This document shows positions 1-6,335 of a DNA stretch of 9,356 nucleotides, piece by piece. Position 1 is the stretch's first letter. Every line of letters starts with the position of its first letter. Under the pieces are notes generated by a model that searched no databases, was not told the DNA's origin, and saw only the letters and a list, made by a program, of their open reading frames with translations. The stretch is from NCBI GenBank assembly GCA_900546825.1, contig UREE01000073.1, positions 1-9,356 of the forward strand, read 5' to 3'. The position numbers and the translations under genes were made by a program. This DNA is from an uncultured Collinsella sp. Lineage in GTDB: Bacteria > Actinomycetota > Coriobacteriia > Coriobacteriales > Coriobacteriaceae.

Positions 1-1360
1 GCATGGTCGACACCACATGAACCTCGGCACCGCGACTGGTAAGGCTTGCGAGTAAATCGTCACGATGATACTCGTCAAGCGTCATGCCGTCAGCGTTGAA
101 CATGAGCTTAGGCACAAAGAGCATAACCCCCGACAGGTCTTGCGGCAGCTGCTCCAGGATATCGCTCGCGACGATGAGGCCGGTCACGTCCACGTTGCCG
201 CCAAAGTAGCGGTTCTTGATGGCCGTGACGGTGCCGGCAAGGCCGTGCGGCGATTCCACAAAGCGTGCCACCGTATCGCGCGCGCTGGCACCGGAGAGGC
301 ACAGCAAGCGCTGACCACGGGCGGCGATTCCCTCGCGAACGCGGGTCAGGCGCTCGGCATCGGCGGCGATCACATCGTCGGTCTCGTCCAGATAGGAGCG
401 AATCATGCCGATGCCGTCATAGTACTGCGGGTAGCCGTCGTAAAAGTCTGCCTCGGGCGGCTCGATGCCGGCGTCCAGATAGAACTCGTCGCTCATCTGG
501 AAGGTATGGCGGCCAAAACGCTCGTACGCGCGGTCCTGGAAGGGTCGGATCATGGCAATGGTTTCGCGCGCGAGCTCGGGCTTATCACTGTAGGACCAGC
601 TAAAACGGTTTTGGTGCTTGGTAAAGCCGAGCGGCACGATGCCCAAGCTGGTGATCTGCTCATGTTCCTCGCAGTAGCGCAGGGTCTTTTCCAGCTCCTC
701 GCCGTCGTTCATGCCGGGGCACAACACGATCTGCGCGTGAATCTCGATGCCGGCTGCCATGATGGCCTCGAGCACGTCCATGCCGCGCTGGGCGTTGCGG
801 CCCATCATGCGGCGGCGAATATCGGGGCTCACGGCGTGGACCGACACGTTCATCGGACTCATGTTGCGGTCGATGACGTTTTGCACGTCCTCGTCGGAAA
901 GGTTCGTGAGCGTGACAAAGTTGCCCTGCAAAAAGCTTAGGCGGTAGTCATCATCGCGAATGTAGAGCGTGGAGCGGCCACCCTTGGGCAGCATCGTCAT
1001 AAAGCAGAACACGCAGGCGTTGACGCAGGTACGCATGCCGTCAAAGATGGGTCCATCGAACTCAAGGCCCCAATCCTCGCCGGGAAAGCGATCCAGCTCC
1101 ACGGGGGTGACGGTGCCGTCACGCGGGTCGAAAACTTCGAGGTCGACCGTGTCGTCGTCGGCCTCCCAGAGCCACACGATCATGTCGGTGAGCTGCTCAC
1201 CGTTGACCGTGAGCACTCGCATGCCCGGCTCGATACCCACATCCCATGCGGGCGATTCGGGACGCACGTTCTTAACGAGCGCGCCCTCACCCGGCTCGGG
1301 GTCGCGGCTGCGCCCGTAATCGGCCACCTCGGCGGCGTATGCGGGTACGGTCTGGTCCAT
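1..1360 (-). CDS. DUF512 radical SAM protein with N-terminal PDZ-like domain (C-terminus cut by window edge)
   Basis: An open frame runs on the minus strand from ATG at 1360 to the left edge without a stop, giving 453 visible residues. About residues 20-60 look like a PDZ domain (IEPGMRVLTVNGE at 43-55). Next comes the radical SAM cluster motif CVNACVFCF, with Cys112, Cys116 and Cys119 in CX3CX2C spacing to bind a 4Fe-4S cluster and S-adenosylmethionine. Family hallmarks follow: GIVPLGFTKH near 240-250, SDEFYLDAG at 290-298 and FGGNVDVTGL at 386-395. This matches the DUF512 (TIGR03279-type) family, whose reaction is unknown to me. The start lies 2 bases after the ispH stop. The nearest Shine-Dalgarno-like sequence, AAGGAG (1375-1380), is 14 bases upstream, which is far, so translation probably depends on coupling to ispH. 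In related genomes the GTPase gene der often follows, but that would lie outside this window. Family call is firm; function is unknown. Confidence 0.93.
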   Translation of the reverse strand, partial: MDQTVPAYAAEVADYGRSRDPEPGEGALVKNVRPESPAWDVGIEPGMRVLTVNGEQLTDMIVWLWEADDDTVDLEVFDPRDGTVTPVELDRFPGEDWGLEFDGPIFDGMRTCVNACVFCFMTMLPKGGRSTLYIRDDDYRLSFLQGNFVTLTNLSDEDVQNVIDRNMSPMNVSVHAVSPDIRRRMMGRNAQRGMDVLEAIMAAGIEIHAQIVLCPGMNDGEELEKTLRYCEEHEQITSLGIVPLGFTKHQNRFSWSYSDKPELARETIAMIRPFQDRAYERFGRHTFQMSDEFYLDAGIEPPEADFYDGYPQYYDGIGMIRSYLDETDDVIAADAERLTRVREGIAARGQRLLCLSGASARDTVARFVESPHGLAGTVTAIKNRYFGGNVDVTGLIVASDILEQLPQDLSGVMLFVPKLMFNADGMTLDEYHRDDLLASLTSRGAEVHVVSTM

Positions 1361-1362
1361 GA

Positions 1363-2259
1363 TTAGCGGCAAAGCTCCTTGATGCGCGCAACGGCGCGTT
1401 CGATGTGTTCTTGCGGGGTGGAGGCTCCGGCAGTGATGCCGATGTGGCGCGCGTTGCCAAACCATGCGGCCTCAAGCTCGGAAGTTTCCTCGATGTGATG
1501 AGTGTGCTCGCAGGCATCGGCACAAATCTGCGCCAGGCGGCGCGTGTTGCCCGAATTTTTGCCGCCCACGACGACCATGCAATCACAGCGGTTGGCGAGG
1601 GTTGCGGCTGCCTGCTGGCGCTCGCTCGTGGCGGCGCAGATCGTGTTGATCACACGCAGTTCCTGCACGCGTGGGGTGATGGAGGCCACAACCTCGGCCA
1701 GGTTCTGCGCGGTCTGGGTGGTCTGCACAACCAGACCTACCTTGCCCTTGAGCGGCAGTGCGTCCGCATCGGCGGCACAGCTCACGACTTGAGCGTTATC
1801 GCCGGCGTGGCCCAGAATGCCCTCGACCTCGGGGTGGCCCGGCTCGCCCACGACAATCACGCGGTAGCCCTCGCGCACCAGGCGCTCGGCCGCCACATGG
1901 ACCTTCTTCACGTAGGGGCAGGTGGCGTCGACCACGTCGAGACCACGCTCGCGTGCGGCATCGATCACCTGCGGCACCACGCCGTGCGCGCGGATGATCA
2001 CGGTGCCCGATGCGGCATCGTCCAGGGTATCGGCCAGACCAACACCTGCCTCGGCGAGCTCGCGTACCACGATGGGGTTATGGATGAGCGGACCCAGTGT
2101 GTGGACCTGAGTGCTCTCCCCCGCCTGCGGCGCGGCGGCCAGCGCCATGTCGAGCGCGCGCTGTACGCCGTAGCAGGTGCCCGCGTGGGCAGCGATCTCG
2201 ATGGTGGGGACGACCTCCTCAGCGGCGGCCGCAGCGGTATTCATGACGTTCTCACCCAT
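1363..2259 (-). CDS. ispH: 4-hydroxy-3-methylbut-2-enyl diphosphate reductase (IspH/LytB)
   Basis: This iron-sulfur enzyme performs the last step of the MEP isoprenoid pathway, reducing HMBPP to IPP and DMAPP. With the ATG at 2259 the protein has 298 residues. Three conserved cluster cysteines are visible: Cys29 (AGTCYGV), Cys114 (DATCPYV) and Cys208 (NTICAAT). Active-site motifs are also present: TLGPLIHN (His60), IRAHGV (His92), GHPEVEG (His142, Glu144), the TTQT stretch, and GGKNSGNTRRL. The N-terminus extends about 17 residues beyond the short E. coli form. Three starts are possible. GTG 2289 overlaps plsC by 28 bases and has no ribosome site. ATG 2259 is 2 bases after the plsC stop, with a weak AGG upstream. 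ATG 2244 is preceded by GGTGAG. I chose 2259 because it matches the neighbouring 2-3 base junctions; 2244 is almost as good. A Gram-positive with ispH presumably makes isoprenoids by the MEP route. Confidence 0.96.
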   Translation of the reverse strand: MGENVMNTAAAAAEEVVPTIEIAAHAGTCYGVQRALDMALAAAPQAGESTQVHTLGPLIHNPIVVRELAEAGVGLADTLDDAASGTVIIRAHGVVPQVIDAARERGLDVVDATCPYVKKVHVAAERLVREGYRVIVVGEPGHPEVEGILGHAGDNAQVVSCAADADALPLKGKVGLVVQTTQTAQNLAEVVASITPRVQELRVINTICAATSERQQAAATLANRCDCMVVVGGKNSGNTRRLAQICADACEHTHHIEETSELEAAWFGNARHIGITAGASTPQEHIERAVARIKELCR

Positions 2260-2261
2260 GG

Positions 2262-2990
2262 CTAGAACCTGCCCGGGTGCTCGGCGCACAGGTCGTCGCG
2301 CATGGCGTAGACGCGACTCATGGCCTCGGACTCAAACCAAGCCAGGCGCTCTTTGCGCTTGAGCTCGGCCGGCGCGTCGGAAAGCGAGATGGCCTTGCCG
2401 GCGCGGATCCAGCACTTCTTGGGGCGCATGAGCTTTTTGCCTTTGGGCGTGATGTCGGACCAGCCACAAATGGCGAGCGGGTTGACGGGTGCCTTACCCA
2501 TCTGGGCGATGAGCGCAAAGCCGCCATGGACCTCGGGCTTGATCTCGCGCGAGCGGATGCGCGTGCCCTCGGGGAAGATCAGGACGTCCTCACCGCGCTG
2601 CAGTGCATGCTGGGCGGCACGCAGACACTTCATGTCGGCGGTGCCACGCTCGACGGGAATGCCACCCACGCGGCTAAAGGCCCAGCGCACAATCTTGCTC
2701 TTGGCGAACTCGGACTTAAAGATGGGGCGCACATGGCGGCCGCCAAAGAACAGTGCCGTCTCCACTGCCAGCAACTCGGCCATCGAGGTGTGGTTGCAGA
2801 TGACCACGCTGCCGCGGCCTTCCTGGCGCTCAAACAGCAGGTCGACGTCTTCGACCTTCCAGCGCCACATGAGCTTGGAGAAGACCCACAGGATGCCCAT
2901 GACTACGGCGACAGTGCCGCGGATGAGCGCAGGGAACTCGGCGTAGGGGGCGTTGTAGTAATCCTCGGGCGTCTGCTTAAACAGGCGCAT
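2262..2990 (-). CDS. 1-acyl-sn-glycerol-3-phosphate acyltransferase family protein (PlsC-like)
   Basis: The 242-residue protein belongs to the PlsC/LPLAT acyltransferase family, which adds an acyl chain to lysophosphatidate to make phosphatidate at the inner face of the membrane. A hydrophobic segment at about 21-41 could be a membrane anchor. Block I reads NHTSMAELL at 66-74, so the usual HX4D catalytic pair is His67 with Glu72. Block II is GGIPVERG (109-116, Arg115). Block III is the canonical FPEGTR at 139-144. Block IV is near APVNPLAICG (167-176). Length is normal for the family. The start is clear: AGGAGG (2997-3002) lies 6 bases upstream, formed by the last codons of cmk. The gene begins 3 bases after the cmk stop and ends 2 bases before ispH. 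The family is certain. The substrate is inferred, and the Glu in place of Asp makes activity less certain than usual. Confidence 0.92.
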   Translation of the reverse strand: MRLFKQTPEDYYNAPYAEFPALIRGTVAVVMGILWVFSKLMWRWKVEDVDLLFERQEGRGSVVICNHTSMAELLAVETALFFGGRHVRPIFKSEFAKSKIVRWAFSRVGGIPVERGTADMKCLRAAQHALQRGEDVLIFPEGTRIRSREIKPEVHGGFALIAQMGKAPVNPLAICGWSDITPKGKKLMRPKKCWIRAGKAISLSDAPAELKRKERLAWFESEAMSRVYAMRDDLCAEHPGRF

Positions 2991-2993
2991 AGG

Positions 2994-3680
2994 CTACCTC
3001 CTTTGGTTGATGAGGTCCTCGATAATGCGTACGACCTCGTCGATGGTGTGGGCGGTGGAGTCGACGTGCACGGCGTCCTCGGCGGCCACGAGCGGTGCGA
3101 CCTCGCGGCTGCTGTCGAGCTTGTCGCGCTGCTTGAGGGCATCGAGGGTCTCATCGACCTCGGCCTCGAGCTGCTCTGTGCTGAGCGGCTGAGCGTCGTT
3201 TTGGTGACGCTGAAGCACGCGGCGGCGGGCGCGCTCACGCGGGTCGGCGGTTAGAAACACCTTGACCTGCGCGTTGGGGAACACGACGGTGCCGATGTCG
3301 CGACCCTCGGCAACGATGTCGCGGTCCTCGGCGGCGCGGCGCTGGTGGATGAGCATGGCGGCGCGTACGCCCGGATAGGCCGAGACCTTGGACACGTTAG
3401 CGTCCACCTGCGGGGTGCGGATGGCAGCCGATGCGTCCGCACCGTCGATGGTCAGGCGTGTGTCTTCGCCAGTGCCGTTGGTAAAGCGGATTTCGATCTG
3501 CTCGGCGAGGGCGTCGATGGCCGCCTCGTCGTCCAGATCGATGCCGCGGTCGAGCGCGGCGAAGGTGACGGCGCGATACATGGCGCCCGTGTCGAGCTTG
3601 TTAAAGCCCAGCTGGCGGGCAATCTCCTTGGCGATGGTAGACTTGCCGGAACCGGCGGGGCCGTCGATGGCGACGATCAT
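2994..3680 (-). CDS. cmk: (d)CMP kinase (cytidylate kinase)
   Basis: Cytidylate kinase transfers a phosphate from ATP to CMP or dCMP, supplying CDP/dCDP for nucleic acid and phospholipid synthesis in the cytoplasm. The 228-residue length is typical. The P-loop GPAGSGKST sits at residues 7-15. LDTGAMYRA (about 29-37) and EGRDIGTVVFPNA (about 124-136) belong to the nucleotide-binding regions, and the late motif QRDKLDSSREVAPL is the family's signature before the C-terminal helix. The ATG start has a good ribosome site, AAAGGAAG (3687-3694), 6 bases upstream. It follows rluB after a 66-base gap, one of the two real gaps in the cluster. The gene ends with two arginine codons (AGG AGG) that double as the ribosome site of the next gene. 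Confidence 0.97.
   Translation of the reverse strand: MIVAIDGPAGSGKSTIAKEIARQLGFNKLDTGAMYRAVTFAALDRGIDLDDEAAIDALAEQIEIRFTNGTGEDTRLTIDGADASAAIRTPQVDANVSKVSAYPGVRAAMLIHQRRAAEDRDIVAEGRDIGTVVFPNAQVKVFLTADPRERARRRVLQRHQNDAQPLSTEQLEAEVDETLDALKQRDKLDSSREVAPLVAAEDAVHVDSTAHTIDEVVRIIEDLINQRR
2997..3002 (-). promoter_or_regulatory. Ribosome binding site of the plsC-like gene, inside cmk
   Basis: AGGAGG, a perfect anti-Shine-Dalgarno match, lies 6 bases before the ATG at 2990. It is formed by the last two arginine codons of cmk, directly followed by the cmk stop. The C-terminal residues of cmk are therefore tied to translation of the next gene. Confidence 0.85.
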
Positions 3681-3686
3681 GCAATG

Positions 3687-3694
3687 CTTCCTTT
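3687..3694 (-). promoter_or_regulatory. Ribosome binding site of cmk
   Basis: AAAGGAAG lies 6 bases before the cmk ATG at 3680, in the 66-base gap after rluB. I see no good -35/-10 pair elsewhere in that gap. Confidence 0.75.
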
Positions 3695-3746
3695 CGATGG
3701 TTGACGTGCTGGTATGGTTCGCGGGCGCTGGGGCGCGGCGGGTTGC

Positions 3747-4712
3747 CTAGCCCGTGTAGCGCTCGCGGTAGGTGTTGCGCATGGGTGCGGAGCCGTGGCT
3801 GCCGTGGTGACGCGTGCGGCTGGCGGGCGTATCTTGGGGCTTGCCGCCGTTGCGCTTGGCGCTCGCCTGCTTGGGCGGGATGCCGCCGGCCTTGAGGATC
3901 TGCACCTCGCGGTCGGTGAGCTCGCGCCACGAGCCCTTGGCCACGCCCTCGAGCTCAAGGCCGGCAAAGTTGCAGCGGTGCAGGCGGATCACCGGATGGT
4001 GAATCTTGCTCAGCATGCGCTTGACCTGGTTTTTGCGTCCCTCGCGGATGATGACCTCCACGGCGGTGGTGCCGGGCTTTACGCCTTGCGGAGCCACGGC
4101 CTCTGCCTCGCGCGCGTTGATGACGCGGCAGATCGCCGGCTGGCACAGGCCGTCGTCGAGATCGATGCCACGGCGGAGCGGTTCCAAGTCGCGATCGGTC
4201 AGGTGGCCGTCCACGAGTGCCTGGTAGGTCTTAAAGACATGCTTGCTGGGGTGCAGCAGGTCCTGCGACAGGTCGCCGTCGGTGGTAAAGAGCAAAAGGC
4301 CTGTGGTGTCGCGGTCCAGGCGGCCCACCGGGAAAAGTCCCGGAAAGCGGTCGCGGGGGACCAGGTCGGCCACGCAAGGGCGCTCCTGCGGATCACTCAT
4401 GGTGGTGAGGTAGCCGGTCGGCTTGTAGAGCATCAAGTACACGGCGCCCTGGTTGAGCTTGACGGGCATGCCGTCGACCTCGATGTGATCGTGGTCGACA
4501 TCGACCTTGGTGCCCAGCTCGGTCGCGACCTCGCCGTTGACGGTCACGCGGCCGGCGGTCATTAGGTCCTCTGAGCCACGGCGGCTCGCCACGCCCGCGC
4601 GCGCCAAAAAGCGCTGCAGGCGCATGGTGTGCGGATAGACGGGCTGGGCGTCGGTGGCGGGTACTGCGTTGCCCATGGCGCGCGTCTCCCCTACTTCGTT
4701 AGTCCTCGTCAT
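3747..4712 (-). CDS. Large-subunit rRNA pseudouridine synthase, RluB/RsuA family
   Basis: The enzyme isomerises a uridine in rRNA to pseudouridine. The order S4 domain then RsuA/RluB catalytic domain fits RluB-type enzymes acting on 23S rRNA. From the ATG at 4712 the protein has 321 residues. The S4 RNA-binding domain starts at MRLQRFLARAGVASRRGSED (residues 30-49). The catalytic motif GRLDRDTTGLLLFT has Asp133 as the expected catalytic residue, and KNQVKRML and VIRLHRCNFAGLEL follow as in the family. The last 45 or so residues form a basic, low-complexity tail. ATG 4712 overlaps the scpB end by 14 bases but has GGAGGA (4718-4723) 5 bases upstream. ATG 4676 with GGGGAG is an alternative giving 12 fewer residues. 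The scpA-scpB-rluB order is widespread in Gram-positives. The exact uridine modified is inferred from homology only. Confidence 0.95.
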   Translation of the reverse strand: MTRTNEVGETRAMGNAVPATDAQPVYPHTMRLQRFLARAGVASRRGSEDLMTAGRVTVNGEVATELGTKVDVDHDHIEVDGMPVKLNQGAVYLMLYKPTGYLTTMSDPQERPCVADLVPRDRFPGLFPVGRLDRDTTGLLLFTTDGDLSQDLLHPSKHVFKTYQALVDGHLTDRDLEPLRRGIDLDDGLCQPAICRVINAREAEAVAPQGVKPGTTAVEVIIREGRKNQVKRMLSKIHHPVIRLHRCNFAGLELEGVAKGSWRELTDREVQILKAGGIPPKQASAKRNGGKPQDTPASRTRHHGSHGSAPMRNTYRERYTG

Positions 4713-5427
4713 GCAAATCCTCCGAGGTCTCGTCGACGACCAGGGTTTCCAAGTCCTCGACTGCCTCAACATCGTCAACATCGGTATCGAGCAGTTCGCG
4801 CTCTTCGTCTAGGTCCTCGGCCTGCTCCTCGAGCGTGGACTGAATGCTGCGGCCGCTCAGGCGCTCGCGTATAAACTGGCGCGACTGCTCGTCGGGGGCA
4901 AACTGCTCCAGATCGGGCAGGTCGCGGGTGGAGCGCAGGCCAAACTTTTCCAAGAAGGCATTGGTCGTGCCGTAGATGATGGCCTGACCGCGCTCGGGGT
5001 CGCGACCGAGCTCGCGCACCAGACCCTTGTCCACGAGCGACGCAATGACGCCGTCGGAGTTGACGCCGCGAATGCCCTTGACCACCTCGCGCGTGACGGG
5101 CTGGTGGTAGGCGATGACGGCTAGGGTCTCGAGCGCCGCCTGCGAAAGCTTTTGCGTGTCCCAGCTCAGCACATAGGCCTCGACCACATCGTGGTAGGCG
5201 GGGTGGGTAAACAGGCGCCAGCCACCAGCGACCTCGCGCAGCTGAAAGCCGCGATTGGCCTCCTCGTACTCAACCTTAAGCTCGGCCAACAGCGACGCGC
5301 ACTCGCCGGGGGCGATATCCAGCGCACCTGCCAGCGCGGGCGCGCTGACGGGGTCGCTCGACACCAGCAGCAGCGCCTCGAGGGCGCCTTTGAGGCTGTT
5401 TGCCTCCAGCGTTGAAAGGGTTGACAT
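4699..5427 (-). CDS. scpB: Segregation and condensation protein B
   Basis: ScpB forms a dimer that binds the kleisin ScpA in the SMC-ScpAB condensin complex, which compacts and segregates the chromosome. The 242-residue protein has the expected two winged-helix regions. The first begins with LKGALEALLLVSSDPVSAPALA (about 12-33). The second holds LSQAALETLAVIAYHQPVTR (about 94-113) followed by EVVKGIRGVNSDGVIASLVDKGLV, a family hallmark. IIYGTTNAFLEKFGL follows. Residues 200-242 are a strongly acidic tail: 23 of 43 are Asp or Glu, with one Arg and no Lys. The ATG has AGGAG (5436-5440) 8 bases upstream, overlapping the scpA stop codon. The end overlaps the start of rluB by 14 bases, suggesting coupled translation. 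Confidence 0.97.
   Translation of the reverse strand: MSTLSTLEANSLKGALEALLLVSSDPVSAPALAGALDIAPGECASLLAELKVEYEEANRGFQLREVAGGWRLFTHPAYHDVVEAYVLSWDTQKLSQAALETLAVIAYHQPVTREVVKGIRGVNSDGVIASLVDKGLVRELGRDPERGQAIIYGTTNAFLEKFGLRSTRDLPDLEQFAPDEQSRQFIRERLSGRSIQSTLEEQAEDLDEERELLDTDVDDVEAVEDLETLVVDETSEDLHDED
4718..4723 (-). promoter_or_regulatory. Ribosome binding site deciding the rluB start, inside scpB
   Basis: GGAGGA lies 5 bases before ATG 4712 and inside the last codons of scpB. It favours this start over ATG 4676, which has GGGGAG 9 bases upstream. Confidence 0.65.
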
Positions 5428-5435
5428 GGTTGCCG

Positions 5436-5441
5436 CTCCTA
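5436..5441 (-). promoter_or_regulatory. Ribosome binding site of scpB overlapping the scpA stop
   Basis: TAGGAG contains the scpA TAG stop and the AGGAG site for scpB, 8 bases before its ATG. This arrangement suits coupled translation of the two partner subunits. Confidence 0.75.
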
Positions 5442-6251
5442 TTCGGTGAGCTCGGGGCCCTCGCCGGGCACGTATGCCTCGGCGCCCTCGACACGGTTGA
5501 TGCAGATGGTTCCAAAGATCTCGTCCTGGCTCAGCGTGAGCGAACCGCGTTTGGCGAGCTCGAGCATGGCCAGGAAGGTGACGACGAGCTGCTCGGTGGT
5601 GGCGTCGCCGTCCAGCAGCTCGCGGAAGGTGCAGGTTTGGTGCGCCATGGTAAAGCGGTCGACCGAGGCCACCGTCAGGTCGAGCGGCACGCGATGCGGC
5701 GCCACGTGCTCGGCCTCCAGTAGGAAGGTCTGGCGCTTGCCGTCCAGGTCTGCGCAGATGACGGCCAGGCCGCGCAGGGTGATGCCGGCCAAGTAGTCGG
5801 GCATAAGGCCCAAAAACTCGGGGTCGGGGCCGGCCACGCGCGGATGCATGCGGCTCTCGGCCTGCATGCGCGCGCCAAGGGCCGCCGCCGCGCCTTTAAA
5901 CTGCTTGTAGGCGATCAAGCGCTGGATCAGGACCTCGCGCAGGGCGTCGCCGTCGAGCGCGCTGAGTTCCTCGAGGTCATCGTCGTCCTCGTCATCGTCG
6001 TCATCAATTTTACGCGGGGCCTCCTGCGGGACCAGAGAGGCGGCCTTGATGTCCAGAAGGGTTGCCGCGACCAGCAAAAAGTCGCTTGCTACGTCCAGGT
6101 CCAGCGCCTCGATGCGCTCGGCCTCGGCAAGGTACTGCTCGGCCACCTCGCTGATGGAGATGGCGCCGATATCTACTTTTTGGCGGGTTACCAGCTGCAG
6201 CAGCAGGTCGAACGGTCCGCTGTAGACCTGCGTCGACACGCGATACGACAT
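5439..6251 (-). CDS. scpA: Segregation and condensation protein A (kleisin)
   Basis: ScpA is the kleisin that bridges the two heads of the SMC dimer and recruits ScpB. The 270-residue length is typical. The N-terminal part carries the family signature FDLLLQLVTRQKVDIGAIS (about 14-32), then VAEQYLAEAE and ASDFLLVAATLLDIKAASLVP (about 55-75), which pack against the SMC neck. The C-terminal winged-helix part includes VVTFLAMLELAKRGSLTLSQDEIFGTI (about 223-249). Between them lies a run of ten acidic residues (83-92). The start has a textbook ribosome site, AAAGGAGG at 6258-6265, 6 bases from the ATG. The smc gene itself is not in the window. The gene opens after the largest gap in the cluster. 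Confidence 0.97.
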   Translation of the reverse strand: MSYRVSTQVYSGPFDLLLQLVTRQKVDIGAISISEVAEQYLAEAERIEALDLDVASDFLLVAATLLDIKAASLVPQEAPRKIDDDDDEDDDDLEELSALDGDALREVLIQRLIAYKQFKGAAAALGARMQAESRMHPRVAGPDPEFLGLMPDYLAGITLRGLAVICADLDGKRQTFLLEAEHVAPHRVPLDLTVASVDRFTMAHQTCTFRELLDGDATTEQLVVTFLAMLELAKRGSLTLSQDEIFGTICINRVEGAEAYVPGEGPELTE

Positions 6252-6257
6252 CTTCGA

Positions 6258-6265
6258 CCTCCTTT
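6258..6265 (-). promoter_or_regulatory. Strong ribosome binding site of scpA
   Basis: AAAGGAGG is 6 bases before the scpA ATG. It is the best site in the window and sits in an untranslated gap, so scpA can be initiated independently of the M50 gene. Confidence 0.85.
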
Positions 6266-6269
6266 GACG

Positions 6270-6284
6270 GCGCCTTCGCGGCGC
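6270..6284 (-). other. Small GC hairpin just upstream of the scpA ribosome site
   Basis: GCGCC (6270-6274) pairs with GGCGC (6280-6284) around a 5-base loop. It lies 4 bases upstream of the AAAGGAGG site. In GC-rich DNA such a stem may be chance. If it forms in mRNA it would keep the scpA ribosome site flanked but unpaired. Confidence 0.3.
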
Positions 6285-6301
6285 GGTTTGGGTGCATGTT
6301 G

Positions 6302-6320
6302 CGACCGTTTTGCACGGTCG
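6302..6320 (-). other. Perfect 7-bp hairpin in the M50-scpA gap
   Basis: CGACCGT (6302-6308) and ACGGTCG (6314-6320) are exact inverted copies around a 5-base loop, 15 bases after the M50 stop. No T-run follows on the minus strand, so it is not a standard Rho-independent terminator. It could be a weak attenuator, an mRNA-processing or stability element, or chance. Confidence 0.45.
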
Positions 6321-6335
6321 ACCTGTAAGTTTACC

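Noticed and set aside
65..940. 291-codon open frame on the plus strand
   Set aside because: Antisense to the DUF512 gene, whose radical SAM and SDEFYLDAG motifs show the minus strand is coding. No family features in the plus product.
1405..2265. 286-codon open frame on the plus strand
   Set aside because: Almost fully antisense to ispH, which has all conserved cysteines and active-site motifs.
2277..3254. 325-codon open frame on the plus strand
   Set aside because: It lies antisense to the PlsC-like and cmk genes, which carry intact family motifs. The predicted product is Asp/Gly/Val/Ala/His-rich with no recognisable domain, as expected for a shadow frame in high-GC DNA.
3714..4565. 283-codon open frame on the plus strand
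   Set aside because: Antisense to the pseudouridine synthase, with the same Ala/Val/Gly/Asp/His-rich shadow composition and no motif.
4713..4781. Longer N-terminus of the pseudouridine synthase gene
   Set aside because: It would overlap scpB by over 80 bases, has no family similarity, and the strong ribosome site points to ATG 4712.
6302..6320. Rho-independent terminator after the M50 gene
   Set aside because: The 7-bp stem is exact but is not followed by a T-run on the minus strand, and the next gene is close and in the same direction.
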